DNA from: DASQDT01 sp036380435
GTDB lineage: Bacteria; Acidobacteriota; Blastocatellia; Pyrinomonadales; Pyrinomonadaceae
Assembly: GCA_036380435.1 (NCBI GenBank)
Contig: DASVES010000112.1
Coordinates: forward strand, 1 to 6,769
Reading direction: 5' to 3'
Length of the DNA stretch: 6,769 nt
In this document: piece by piece, positions 1-6,769 of the stretch
How the letters are laid out: each line of letters begins with the position of its first letter
How positions within the stretch are numbered: the stretch's first letter is position 1
Notes under the pieces: model-generated
What the model was told of the DNA's origin: nothing
Database searches by the model: none
The model's input: the letters and a program-made list of their open reading frames with translations, nothing else
Position numbers and translations under genes: made by a program

Positions 1-774
1 GACGCCGGGGCGGTTGACGTGGCCCGAGACCGACCACACCTTCGTCCCGCCGCTCTTCTCCGTCCCCAACTTCTGCCACGCCTCGCCGCCCATCTTGATG
101 ATGTCGGGGACGGCCGTCAGCGTCTCGACGTTGTTGACCACTGTGGGGCAGCCGTAGAGACCGGCGACTGCCGGGAAGGGCGGCTTCATGCGCGGGTGGC
201 CGCGCAAGCCTTCGAGCGAGTTCAAAAGCGCCGTCTCCTCGCCGCAGATGTATGCGCCGGCGCCGGTGTGTGTGTAGAGATCAAACTGGAAGTCAGCGCC
301 GAGAATCTTCTGGCCGAGCAAGCCCTCGCGGTAAGCCTCCTTGATGGCCGCGTCCATGATGTTGATGAGGTAGCGGTATTCGCCGCGCGTGTAGACGTAG
401 CCGGTCTTCGAGCCGAGCGCGTAGCCCGCAATCAACATGCCCTCGATGAGCATGTGCGGGTCGCGCTCCATCAGATAACGATCCTTGAAGGTGCCCGGCT
501 CCGACTCGTCGGCGTTGCAGACGACGTACTTCGGTTTCGGCGAATCCTTCGGGACGAAGCTCCACTTCATCCCCGTGGGGAAGCCCGCGCCGCCGCGGCC
601 CCGGAGCGCCGACTTCTTCAGCTCCGCGATCACGTCGTCGGGCGACATCCCCGTGAGGACAGTCTTGAGCGCCTCGTAGCCGCCGTTCTGCCGGTAGACC
701 GCGAGCGTGTGCGAGTCCTTCAGGCCGACGCGCCTGAGCTGGAGTGGTTCACAACCGATGGCCCCGATGAACAT
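1..774 (-). CDS. nuoF: NADH-quinone oxidoreductase subunit F (NADH/FMN-binding), 3' part cut by window edge
   Basis: NuoF is the 51-kDa-type subunit of complex I that oxidises NADH, holds FMN and passes electrons to the Fe-S chain. The frame is open for 258 codons down to base 1. Visible motifs are the FMN-binding glycine loop GRGGAGFPTGMKW (residues about 59-71), NADESEPGTFKDR (about 87-99), the NADH-side loop TGAGAYICGEETALLNSLEG (about 170-189) and GCPTVVNNVET (about 208-218). The C-terminal third, including the CxxCxxC that binds cluster N3, lies outside the window. I chose the ATG at 774 because alignment by eye to family N-termini (an HTLxVYxxNGGYEAL-like stretch near residue 22) leaves little room for more. 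An in-frame TTG at 792 is possible but lies inside a repeat array. No Shine-Dalgarno is visible; the start is preceded by AAAAA. It follows nuoE in the same operon. Confidence 0.96.
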   Translation of the reverse strand, partial: MFIGAIGCEPLQLRRVGLKDSHTLAVYRQNGGYEALKTVLTGMSPDDVIAELKKSALRGRGGAGFPTGMKWSFVPKDSPKPKYVVCNADESEPGTFKDRYLMERDPHMLIEGMLIAGYALGSKTGYVYTRGEYRYLINIMDAAIKEAYREGLLGQKILGADFQFDLYTHTGAGAYICGEETALLNSLEGLRGHPRMKPPFPAVAGLYGCPTVVNNVETLTAVPDIIKMGGEAWQKLGTEKSGGTKVWSVSGHVNRPGV

Positions 775-777
775 TTT

Positions 778-812
778 TTCGTGAATCGTCAATCGCGAGT
801 CGTAAATCGTTA
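778..812. repeat. Degenerate heptamer array in the nuoE/nuoF gap
   Basis: Five consecutive 7-bp units on the plus strand read TTCGTGA, ATCGTCA, ATCGCGA, GTCGTAA and ATCGTTA. The period is exactly 7, with mostly single-base differences from ATCGTNA. I find no matching inverted arm in the rest of the 77-bp gap, so it looks like a single-arm or decayed version of the elements in the other nuo gaps. It ends 3 nt from the nuoF ATG and so occupies the position of a Shine-Dalgarno. Confidence 0.75.
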
Positions 813-851
813 AATAACTGTGCGGCGCTGGCGCAAAGCTTCGGCGACGCC

Positions 852-1418
852 TTAAGAGACTTTGACTTTGAACTCGTACTGGCCGCGCTCGCACTCGTCC
901 AAGAGCGCGTCAACCTTCTCGTCGGTCAGGTTCTCGTGGTAGTCGAGGTTGAGTTGCAGCATCGGCGCCGTCCCGCATGAGCCGAGACATTCGACCTCGG
1001 AGAGCGAGAAGCGGCCGTCGGCGGTCGTCTCGCCCGGCTTGATGCCGAGCCGCTTCGCACACTGCTCGGCGACTTTCCCCGCGCCCATGATTTTGCACGA
1101 GAGCGTGCGGCAGACCTGGATGTGATACTTGCCGACCGGCTCCGTGTAGATCATCGAGTAGAAGGTGGCGACCTCCCAGATGTCCGTGACGCGCACGCCC
1201 AGACGGTCGGCCAAGTAGGCCACGCCCGGCGGGTCGAGATGTCCCCCGCGCTCGCGCTGCACGATGAACATCAGCGGCAAAATGGCCGAGCGCCTCACCG
1301 GATACTTCGCCAGATGACGCTCGATCTCGGCCTCCACCTCAGCGGAGAACTTCGCCACCTCGTCAGGCAGCTTCGCCTCCTGCGGCAGCGGGTTGTTGGG
1401 CGTGAACTGTGTGCTCAT
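852..1418 (-). CDS. nuoE: NADH-quinone oxidoreductase subunit E (24-kDa, 2Fe-2S cluster N1a)
   Basis: NuoE is the thioredoxin-fold 2Fe-2S subunit that pairs with NuoF in the NADH dehydrogenase module of complex I. The 188-residue product is within the usual range for the family, with a short N-terminal extension. The four N1a ligands are clear: Cys103 and Cys108 in VCRTLSC, and Cys144 and Cys148 in ECLGSCGTAPM. The helical N-terminal part contains the typical LPLMFIVQRERGG-like segment (about 47-59) and the DIWEVATFYSMI helix (about 79-90). The ATG at 1418 gives a full-length family match. No Shine-Dalgarno precedes it; the leader reads CCCGATTTT next to a repeat arm. It lies between nuoD (91-bp gap filled by an inverted heptamer repeat) and nuoF (77-bp gap). 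Confidence 0.97.
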   Translation of the reverse strand: MSTQFTPNNPLPQEAKLPDEVAKFSAEVEAEIERHLAKYPVRRSAILPLMFIVQRERGGHLDPPGVAYLADRLGVRVTDIWEVATFYSMIYTEPVGKYHIQVCRTLSCKIMGAGKVAEQCAKRLGIKPGETTADGRFSLSEVECLGSCGTAPMLQLNLDYHENLTDEKVDALLDECERGQYEFKVKVS

Positions 1419-1424
1419 AAAATC

Positions 1425-1507
1425 GGGAGTCAGGAGTCAGGAGTCAGTATACAGAATGAAGAAGGGGCACGCCTTTCATTCTGTCTCCTGACTCCTGACT
1501 CCTGACT
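1425..1507. repeat. Inverted heptamer repeat (GGAGTCA family) filling the nuoD/nuoE gap
   Basis: The left arm (1425-1447) is about three copies of the 7-mer GGAGTCA and the right arm (1485-1507) is its inverse. Bases 1428-1447 pair perfectly with 1488-1507 (20 bp). After a 3-base mismatch a second, unrelated perfect stem follows (ACAGAATGA at 1451-1459 with TCATTCTGT at 1476-1484), leaving a 16-nt apex. The element spans nearly the whole gap: 2 nt after the nuoD stop and 6 nt before the nuoE start. In the nuo-sense strand the arm next to nuoD contains three AGGAG motifs, all buried in the stem. Confidence 0.93.
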
Positions 1508-1509
1508 TC

Positions 1510-2730
1510 TCATCTATCAATGTCCCCCAGCACGATGTCAATCGAGCCGATGATGGCGACCACGTCGGCGATCATTTCGCCCTCGGACATGTGGGGCAGC
1601 GCCGAGAGGTTGACGAAGGAGGGGCCGCGGAAGTGTACGCGGGCGGGCTTGGGGCCGCCGTCGGATATGACGTAGCAACCGAGTTCGCCCTTCGACCCCT
1701 CAATCGGGTGATAGACCTCGCCGGCGGGGACGTTGAAGCCCTCGGCGACAATCAGGAAGTGGTGGATGAGCGCGTCCATGTGCGTCTTCATCGCCTCGCG
1801 CTCGGGCAACACAACCTTCGGCGCGTCGGCCTTCACCGGCCCCGGCTTCAGACGGTCGAGCGCCTGCTCGACGATCTTCCAAGATTCCTTTAGCTCGCGC
1901 ATCCTGACCATGTAGCGCGCCCACACGTCGCCGTCCGGCTCGACCGGCACGTCGAAGTCGTAGGTCTCGTAGCCCGTGTAAGGGTTCACTTTGCGGAGGT
2001 CTAAAGCGACGCCGCTGCCGCGAAGCGACGGCCCTGTCAGGCCCCAGTCGATGGCGTCCTCGGCCGAGATGCGGCCGACGCCCTGCGTGCGCTTCTGGAA
2101 AATCGTGTTGCCCGAGAGCAGCGTGTGGAACTCGTCAACCGCGTGGATGAACTTCCCGGTGAACTGCCGCGCGCGGCGCTCGAAGCCGGCGGGCAAGTCC
2201 ATCATCAGGCCGCCGATGCGGAAGTACGACGGGGTGAGCCGCCCGCCCGAGGCGGCCTCGATGAGGTTGAGAATCTTCTCGCGCTCGCGGAAGGCGTAGA
2301 AGAAGATGGACATCGCGCCGATGTCTAAGGCGTGCGTCCCCAGCCAGACCATGTGCGAGGCGATGCGCTGCAACTCGCACATCAGCACGCGGATGACCTG
2401 CGCGCGCTCCGGTATCTCCAGGCCCAGCAGCTTCTCGACCGCCATCACGTAGGCGAGATTGTTGCCGAGCGGGTTGAGATAGTCCATCCGGTCGGTGATG
2501 ACGATGCCCTGCTGGTACTTCTTGTACTCGAAGAGCTTCTCCATCCCCGTGTGCAGGTAGCCGATGTCGGGCACGCACTTGACGATCATCTCGCCGTCGA
2601 GAGTCAACTCCAGCCTCAACACGCCGTGCGTGGACGGGTGCTGCGGCCCGAACGAGATGGTCATCTGCGTGTCGAGCGACTGGTCGTACACCTCGAAGGG
2701 CGGCGGCAGTATGTTGGTCGTAGCACTCAT
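1510..2730 (-). CDS. nuoD: NADH-quinone oxidoreductase subunit D (49-kDa, quinone-site subunit)
   Basis: NuoD descends from the large subunit of [NiFe] hydrogenases and forms the quinone-reduction cavity with NuoB. The product has 406 residues, typical for a stand-alone NuoD (in E. coli it is fused to NuoC). Visible features are FGPQHPSTHGVLR with His31 and His35, and TDRMDYLNP with Tyr84. His35 and Tyr84 correspond to the quinone headgroup ligands His38 and Tyr87 of Thermus Nqo4. Asp136 in THALDIGAM matches Nqo4 Asp139. The C-terminus GSIDIVLGDIDR is the conserved family ending, so the protein is complete. The start ATG at 2730 is preceded by ATCAAAAG with no Shine-Dalgarno. Both flanking gaps are filled by inverted heptamer repeats, and the stop codon is 2 nt from the D/E element. 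Confidence 0.98.
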   Translation of the reverse strand: MSATTNILPPPFEVYDQSLDTQMTISFGPQHPSTHGVLRLELTLDGEMIVKCVPDIGYLHTGMEKLFEYKKYQQGIVITDRMDYLNPLGNNLAYVMAVEKLLGLEIPERAQVIRVLMCELQRIASHMVWLGTHALDIGAMSIFFYAFREREKILNLIEAASGGRLTPSYFRIGGLMMDLPAGFERRARQFTGKFIHAVDEFHTLLSGNTIFQKRTQGVGRISAEDAIDWGLTGPSLRGSGVALDLRKVNPYTGYETYDFDVPVEPDGDVWARYMVRMRELKESWKIVEQALDRLKPGPVKADAPKVVLPEREAMKTHMDALIHHFLIVAEGFNVPAGEVYHPIEGSKGELGCYVISDGGPKPARVHFRGPSFVNLSALPHMSEGEMIADVVAIIGSIDIVLGDIDR

Positions 2731-2733
2731 CTT

Positions 2734-2862
2734 TTGATAGGTGATAAGTGATAAGTGATAAGTGATAAGAAAGAAAGGAAGCTGTTAGCTATTAGCTGTT
2801 GGCCGTTAGCTAATCGCTAAAAGCTAACAGCCTCTTATCACTTATCACTCATCACTCATCAC
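2734..2862. repeat. Inverted heptamer repeat (GTGATAA family) filling the nuoC/nuoD gap
   Basis: The left arm has four perfect copies of GTGATAA (2741-2768), preceded by one degenerate copy TTGATAG (2734-2740). The right arm (2834-2862) is the inverse, with two GTGATAA-type and two GTGATGA-type units. The stem 2741-2769 with 2834-2862 is 29 bp with two differing positions. In RNA transcribed in the nuo direction both differences are G-U wobbles; on the other strand they would be A-C mismatches. The last base of the right arm is the G of the nuoC TAG stop, and the left arm ends 3 nt from the nuoD ATG. A second heptamer family is nested between the arms. Confidence 0.93.
2780..2832. repeat. Nested second heptamer family (AGCTGTT) inside the C/D element
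   Basis: Between the GTGATAA arms lie seven tandem 7-bp units: AGCTGTT, AGCTATT, AGCTGTT, GGCCGTT, AGCTAAT, CGCTAAA and AGCTAAC, followed by AGCC. Their ends form a perfect 10-bp inverted repeat (GCTGTTAGCT at 2781-2790 with AGCTAACAGC at 2822-2831). The same 7-bp period in an unrelated sequence suggests either insertion of one element into another or repeated use of one generating mechanism. Confidence 0.85.
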
Positions 2863-3407
2863 TAAGTTAAGCTGTACGGCTCGTAACCGCGCAGCGGGAA
2901 GTCTTTACGCAGGGCGTGGCCCTGCCAGTCGTCGGGCAGAAGGATGCGGCGCAGGTCGGGGTGCCCGTCGAAGATGACGCCGAACATGTCGAAGGTCTCG
3001 CGCTCGTGCCAGTTCGCGGTGCGCCACACACCCGTCACCGTGGGGACGTGCGTGTCCTCGTCGTTCAGGAAAACCTTGAGACGCAGGCGGTGAAATCTGG
3101 TCGTCGAGAAAAGGTGATAGTTGACCTCGTAGCGCGGCTCCTCCTCGGGGCCGCGATCCGCCCCGCAGATGTCGGCGAGCAGATTGAACTCCATGCCGGG
3201 CGCCGTCTTCAGGTGAGCGCAGATTTCGGCTATCCCGGCGCGCGGCACGACGGCCGTCAACTCGCCAAAAGCCTCGATGATGTCGCTCACCCAGCCCGCG
3301 TGCTCCGTCTGAAGCGCACGCAACGCTTCAACCGTGGGCAGGGGATACGACAGCCCCGTACTGGAGCGCGCCCCCTCGGCGATCTGCTTCTCCCGCTCAA
3401 TGTCCAT
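2862..3407 (-). CDS. nuoC: NADH-quinone oxidoreductase subunit C (30-kDa)
   Basis: NuoC is a cofactor-free subunit that packs against NuoD in the connecting module of complex I. The product has 181 residues. The C-terminal family signature is clear: HERETFDMFGVIFDGHPDLR (about 134-153), then RILLPDDWQGHALRKDFPL (about 154-172). Most homologues I recall read GHPLRKD where this one reads GHALRKD, a minor variant. The N-terminal 30 residues are less conserved. The ATG at 3407 opens MDIEREKQIAEG. No Shine-Dalgarno precedes it; the leader is CTTACTTTT, which comes from a repeat arm. The TAG stop shares its G with the C/D inverted repeat. Confidence 0.97.
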   Translation of the reverse strand: MDIEREKQIAEGARSSTGLSYPLPTVEALRALQTEHAGWVSDIIEAFGELTAVVPRAGIAEICAHLKTAPGMEFNLLADICGADRGPEEEPRYEVNYHLFSTTRFHRLRLKVFLNDEDTHVPTVTGVWRTANWHERETFDMFGVIFDGHPDLRRILLPDDWQGHALRKDFPLRGYEPYSLT

Positions 3408-3410
3408 AAA

Positions 3411-3489
3411 AGTAAGCAGTAAGCAGTGAGCAGTGAGCAGTAAACAGCAGAAGCATTTGACTGCTTACTGCTTACTGCTCACTGCTCAC

Positions 3490-3490
<1 letters not shown>
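3411..3490. repeat. Inverted heptamer repeat (AGTRAGC family) filling the nuoB/nuoC gap
   Basis: The left arm has five 7-bp units: AGTAAGC twice, AGTGAGC twice, AGTAAAC (3411-3445). The right arm (3460-3490), read as its complement, has AGTGAGC twice, AGTAAGC twice and a partial unit. The best stem pairs 3425-3449 with 3466-3490: 25 positions, two of which differ and become G-U wobbles in nuo-sense RNA, with a 16-nt loop. The right arm touches the nuoB TGA stop (3490-3492) and the left arm ends 3 nt before the nuoC ATG. Confidence 0.93.
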
Positions 3491-4125
<635 letters not shown>

Positions 4126-4133
4126 CGGTAAAA

Positions 4134-4140
4134 CCTCCCC
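4134..4140 (-). promoter_or_regulatory. Shine-Dalgarno of nuoB
   Basis: GGGGAGG on the minus strand, 8 nt before the nuoB ATG. It is a strong ribosome binding site that fixes the start, and it contrasts with nuoC-nuoF, which have none. Confidence 0.85.
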
Positions 4141-4142
4141 GA

Positions 4143-4616
4143 TCAGGCAGCGCGCACAACACGCGGCTGCTTGCGCCGCGCGTCGTCCGCCACGTGGATG
4201 GCGCGCGCCTCGGCCTCAGCCTCCACGCGCGAACGCTCGCCCCACTCGAACAGTCCCTTCTTCAGAACGTAGACGTAGCCCACCAGGAGCAGCGCGACGA
4301 AGAGCATCATCTCGACGTAGGCGATTGTCCCGAGGCCGTCTTCAAGCGTCAGCTTCTTGAAGACCACGGCCCACGGCATCAGGAAGATCAGCTCGATGTC
4401 GAAGAGGATGAAGATCATCGCGATCAGGTAGAACTTGACGGAGAACCGCTCGCGTGCGGAGCCGACGGGGTCTTTGCCGCACTCGTAAGGCATCGACTTC
4501 GTGCGCGTGCGCTTGCGCTGGCCGACGAACTGCGAGAGCAGGACGTTGCCCACGGCGAAGCCGATGGCCACGCCGAACATGAGCAGGATGGGCAGGTAGT
4601 CGCTCAGGTTGAACAC
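4143..4616 (-). CDS. nuoA: NADH-quinone oxidoreductase subunit A (ND3-like membrane subunit)
   Basis: NuoA is the ND3 homologue, a three-helix membrane subunit at the junction of the membrane and peripheral arms of complex I. The 157-residue product shows three hydrophobic segments (about 8-30, 62-83 and 97-118). Between the first two is the conserved loop SMPYECGKDPVG with Cys46, equivalent to the ND3 loop that moves during turnover. The second helix carries the family FDIE motif (Asp73, Glu75). The tail after residue 125 is charged and Ala-rich and slightly longer than usual. The start is GTG at 4616, supported by GGGAGG with a 5-nt spacer and by the match of MFNLSDYLPIL-like N-termini. It is the first gene of the operon, behind a clear promoter. 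Confidence 0.96.
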   Translation of the reverse strand: MFNLSDYLPILLMFGVAIGFAVGNVLLSQFVGQRKRTRTKSMPYECGKDPVGSARERFSVKFYLIAMIFILFDIELIFLMPWAVVFKKLTLEDGLGTIAYVEMMLFVALLLVGYVYVLKKGLFEWGERSRVEAEAEARAIHVADDARRKQPRVVRAA

Positions 4617-4621
4617 ACTGG

Positions 4622-4627
4622 CCTCCC
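4622..4627 (-). promoter_or_regulatory. Shine-Dalgarno of nuoA
   Basis: GGGAGG on the minus strand, 5 nt before the GTG start. Its upstream edge touches the base of the leader hairpin at 4627-4646. Confidence 0.8.
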
Positions 4628-4664
4628 TTCGGCCGCGGGGCCGAAGCGGACGTGCCCCGCGGCC
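4627..4664 (-). promoter_or_regulatory. Two overlapping GC-rich hairpins in the nuoA leader
   Basis: An 8-bp perfect stem (CTTCGGCC at 4627-4634 with GGCCGAAG at 4639-4646, 4-nt loop) and a 10-bp perfect stem (GGCCGCGGGG at 4631-4640 with CCCCGCGGCC at 4655-4664, 14-nt loop) share bases 4631-4640, so both cannot form at once. The first abuts the nuoA Shine-Dalgarno; the second leaves it free. The inverted repeats are seen directly. A regulatory role is inference. Confidence 0.5.
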
Positions 4665-4701
4665 GCCCTCAACTGAGTTTGAGAATCAAGGTACAAGCGG
4701 T

Positions 4702-4730
4702 ATCGTAGTAGAAGGTCTGTCGGGTGTCAA
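4702..4730 (-). promoter_or_regulatory. Sigma70-type promoter for the nuo operon
   Basis: On the minus strand a perfect -35 TTGACA (4730-4725) is followed after 17 bp by TACGAT (4707-4702), a 4/6 match to TATAAT. Transcription would begin near 4695, giving a leader of about 80 nt before the nuoA GTG. Nothing else in the 260-bp divergent region scores as well by eye. Confidence 0.75.
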
Positions 4731-4770
4731 GGATGCGAGATTGGCGGGAAAAGACTGTCCCGAAAGGAGA

Positions 4771-4800
4771 TTGACCGCGTCGGAAGCCGTGTGCTACTTT
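4771..4800 (+). promoter_or_regulatory. Weak candidate promoter for the rightward gene block
   Basis: TTGACC (4771-4776) is followed after 18 bp by TACTTT (4795-4800), a 3/6 match to TATAAT. It sits upstream of the GTG at 4877 and is back-to-back with the nuoA promoter. The -10 match is poor, so this is tentative. No TPP riboswitch consensus is recognisable downstream. Confidence 0.3.
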
Positions 4801-4876
4801 GATTTTCAAGCCCTTTCGCGGGGGCGCACGCCCTTCAACATCCCCCTTCGCAGAAACAGATAATCGGTCGTCGGCC

Positions 4877-5776
4877 GTGATCACCGGATTCAACACAGAC
4901 ATCGAACACGGTGGCGTCACCTACCACGTCCAGACGGAGGACAAGGGGCTGGAGAACCCCCTCATCCTTTCGCTCGTCTACGTCGGCGGGGCCATCCTCG
5001 CCAGCAAGCGCACGACCTACGAAGACCTCATCGAAAAGGGGTTCGACGAGAAGGCGCTCGCCGAACGACTCCAGCGACAGCACAAGCTGCTGTGCGCGGC
5101 CGTGCGCGCCGGGCGCGTAGACGACCTCAAGCGCATGGGTGGCGAGCGCGACGCCGCTCCGGCCGCTTCGCCCGCGCCGCCCGCGATCAATGAAGCAGCG
5201 CCCATCAACGGGCAGGCATTGAAGAGTTCGCCGCCAGAGGCGAAGACGGAGAAACCCGCCGCGGCGCCGAAGCCGCCGGCCGCGATTCCCATCCTCGATC
5301 TGATCACCGACGCGGCCACGCCGATCATCCCCGAAGGCATTAAGCTTCCCCCGCCGCCGCCGGCATTCAATGCGTATCAGACGGCCGCGACGGTCGATGA
5401 GGACGAGCCGGAGCAGTTGGACGCGGACGCGGGCGTAATCCCGGTCGAGGTCTACGACGAAGACGCGGACGAGCTGTATCTGAAACTGCTCGACGACGAA
5501 GGCGAGTTCCGCGCGGGGCAACTCGCGACCATCAAGATTTACGTCGGGCGCGGAAAGTTCGGCAGGCAGTCGGTGACGGATGCGTCTGTGACCGTCAAGG
5601 TTCTGGGAACGACCTTCCGCCCGCTCATCCTCAACACGCGGACGGACGAAGAGGGCGTGGCCGTCGTGCGCGCACTGCTGCCGCAGTTCAACTCGGGTCG
5701 CGCCGCCCTCCTCATCCGCGCCGCCGACGCGCACGGCGCGGAGGCCGAGTTGCGCCGGATTATTCATCAGGGATGA
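4877..5776 (+). CDS. Unrecognised soluble protein: conserved-looking N-domain, Pro/Ala linker, beta-sandwich-like C-domain
   Basis: I do not recognise a named family. From the GTG at 4877 the product has 299 residues. Residues 1-87 look like a folded domain (VITGFNTDIEHGGVTYHVQT, then LVYVGGAILASKRTTYEDL and a helical segment to about 87). Residues 88-190 are low-complexity Pro/Ala/Glu, including a PPPPP run near 158-162. An acidic stretch follows to about 210. Residues 211-299 alternate beta-strand-like segments (ATIKIYVGRG, ASVTVKVLG, GVAVVRALLP, RAALLIRAAD), consistent with an Ig-like or carboxypeptidase-regulatory-like fold; that is inference. There is no signal peptide or membrane segment. 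The frame opens upstream at a TTG (4799), but those 26 residues look non-conserved. No Shine-Dalgarno is seen, so the start is uncertain. The stop overlaps the thiS ATG. Confidence 0.85.
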   Translation: MITGFNTDIEHGGVTYHVQTEDKGLENPLILSLVYVGGAILASKRTTYEDLIEKGFDEKALAERLQRQHKLLCAAVRAGRVDDLKRMGGERDAAPAASPAPPAINEAAPINGQALKSSPPEAKTEKPAAAPKPPAAIPILDLITDAATPIIPEGIKLPPPPPAFNAYQTAATVDEDEPEQLDADAGVIPVEVYDEDADELYLKLLDDEGEFRAGQLATIKIYVGRGKFGRQSVTDASVTVKVLGTTFRPLILNTRTDEEGVAVVRALLPQFNSGRAALLIRAADAHGAEAELRRIIHQG

Positions 5777-5988
5777 AAGACAACGTGTTGCAGGTCACGG
5801 TCAACGAGGAGGCGCGCGAAGTCCCGGCGGAGACGACGCTGGCCGGCCTCGTCGAACATCTCAATCTCGCCCCCGAGCGCCTCGCCGTGGAGCACAACGG
5901 GCGGGTCGTTCGCCGCGCCGAGTGGCCGCGCATCGAACTCTCAGATGGCGACCGCGTCGAGATCGTCCACTTCGTCGGCGGCGGTTGA
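5773..5988 (+). CDS. thiS: Sulfur carrier protein ThiS
   Basis: ThiS is a ubiquitin-like carrier whose C-terminal Gly-Gly is adenylated and converted to a thiocarboxylate, which donates sulfur to ThiG for thiazole synthesis. The product has 71 residues, normal for the family, and ends VHFVGGG. The central NGRVVRRAEWPRIELSDGDRVEIVHFVGGG region (about 42-71) matches ThiS/MoaD-type endings. ThiS is favoured over MoaD by the thiG neighbour. The ATG overlaps the preceding stop (ATGA at 5773-5776), with only CAGGG as a weak upstream ribosome site, so translational coupling is likely. ThiF-type activating enzyme genes are not in the window. Confidence 0.95.
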   Translation: MKDNVLQVTVNEEAREVPAETTLAGLVEHLNLAPERLAVEHNGRVVRRAEWPRIELSDGDRVEIVHFVGGG

Positions 5989-6134
5989 GTCGCTTGTTCC
6001 GTGAGATTGTTCGTGAGCGTCGCGCGGGCCGTGAGGAGCGCGTTTTCGTTTCGGGGGAGTTAGGGTGTAGATTTATGCGGAGAGAAGCAGACACAAGATA
6101 GGCCGCCGACTTCGGGCGCATCCTCCGAAATACA
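5989..6134. other. thiS-thiG spacer without a recognisable gene
   Basis: The 146-bp spacer holds no coding frame with a convincing start. Three loose copies of YCGTGAG (5999, 6011, 6029) occur at irregular spacing. A TAGATT (6069-6074) could be a -10, but no good -35 lies 16-18 bp upstream. No terminator hairpin with a T-tract is seen. Confidence 0.5.

Positions 6135-6769
<635 letters not shown>

Noticed and set aside
19..813. Long plus-strand open frame opposite nuoF
   Set aside because: It is a GC-rich antisense shadow. The minus-strand frame matches NuoF motif by motif, while the plus product is Arg/Leu/Val-rich with no family features.
4799..4876. Upstream TTG start adding 26 residues to the unrecognised protein
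   Set aside because: The added residues look non-conserved and have no ribosome site; the domain-like sequence begins at the GTG at 4877.
4617..4876. TPP riboswitch upstream of the thi block
   Set aside because: I see neither the CUGAGA-type segment nor the ACCUGAUCUGG-type segment of the THI element here or in the thiS-thiG spacer.
4835..5767. Long minus-strand open frame opposite the unrecognised gene
   Set aside because: Its product is an Arg/Gly-rich shadow. The plus frame has domain-like sequence and an overlap with thiS typical of real genes.
5999..6036. Three YCGTGAG copies after thiS
   Set aside because: Spacing is irregular (12 and 18 bp) and the motif is short, which is expected by chance in GC-rich sequence.

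Overview
The window is a GC-rich bacterial chromosomal segment with two divergent gene blocks. The minus strand (positions 4616 down to 1) carries the start of a NADH:quinone oxidoreductase (respiratory complex I) operon in the order nuoA-nuoB-nuoC-nuoD-nuoE-nuoF. nuoF runs off the left edge. nuoC and nuoD are separate genes, not fused as in E. coli. The plus strand (4877 to the right edge) carries an unrecognised gene overlapping thiS by 4 bp, then thiG, which is cut by the right edge. The gene set, the GC content and the 7-bp-period intergenic repeats suggest an Acidobacteriota-like bacterium (perhaps Blastocatellia). That placement is inference from pattern memory, not a search.

Layout. 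Around 4617-4876 is a divergent control region. It holds a good sigma70-type promoter for nuoA (TTGACA, 17 bp, TACGAT on the minus strand), a GC-rich leader with two mutually exclusive hairpins next to the nuoA Shine-Dalgarno, and a weaker candidate promoter facing right. nuoA and nuoB have strong Shine-Dalgarno sequences and sit 17 nt apart. From nuoB onward the operon changes character: every gap (B/C, C/D, D/E, E/F) holds an array of 7-bp repeats. Three of the four arrays are arranged as long inverted repeats. Each gap uses a different heptamer. The elements begin at, or within 3 nt of, the upstream stop codon at B/C, C/D and D/E, and all four end 3-6 nt before the next start codon. nuoC, nuoD, nuoE and nuoF therefore lack a recognisable Shine-Dalgarno.

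Function. NuoE and NuoF form the NADH-oxidising part of complex I. NuoB, NuoC and NuoD form the connecting and quinone-reducing part, and NuoA is a membrane subunit at the quinone site. All key residues checked (N2 and N1a cysteines, NuoD quinone-site His/Tyr/Asp, NuoF FMN/NADH glycine motifs) are present, so the complex looks functional. ThiS and ThiG are the sulfur carrier and thiazole synthase of thiamin biosynthesis. The gene coupled to thiS encodes a soluble protein with a conserved-looking N-terminal domain, a Pro/Ala-rich linker and a C-terminal beta-sandwich-like domain.

The most interesting item is the family of heptamer inverted repeats filling the nuo gaps. In the nuo mRNA the arm differences in two elements are G-U wobbles, which would keep the RNA stems intact.
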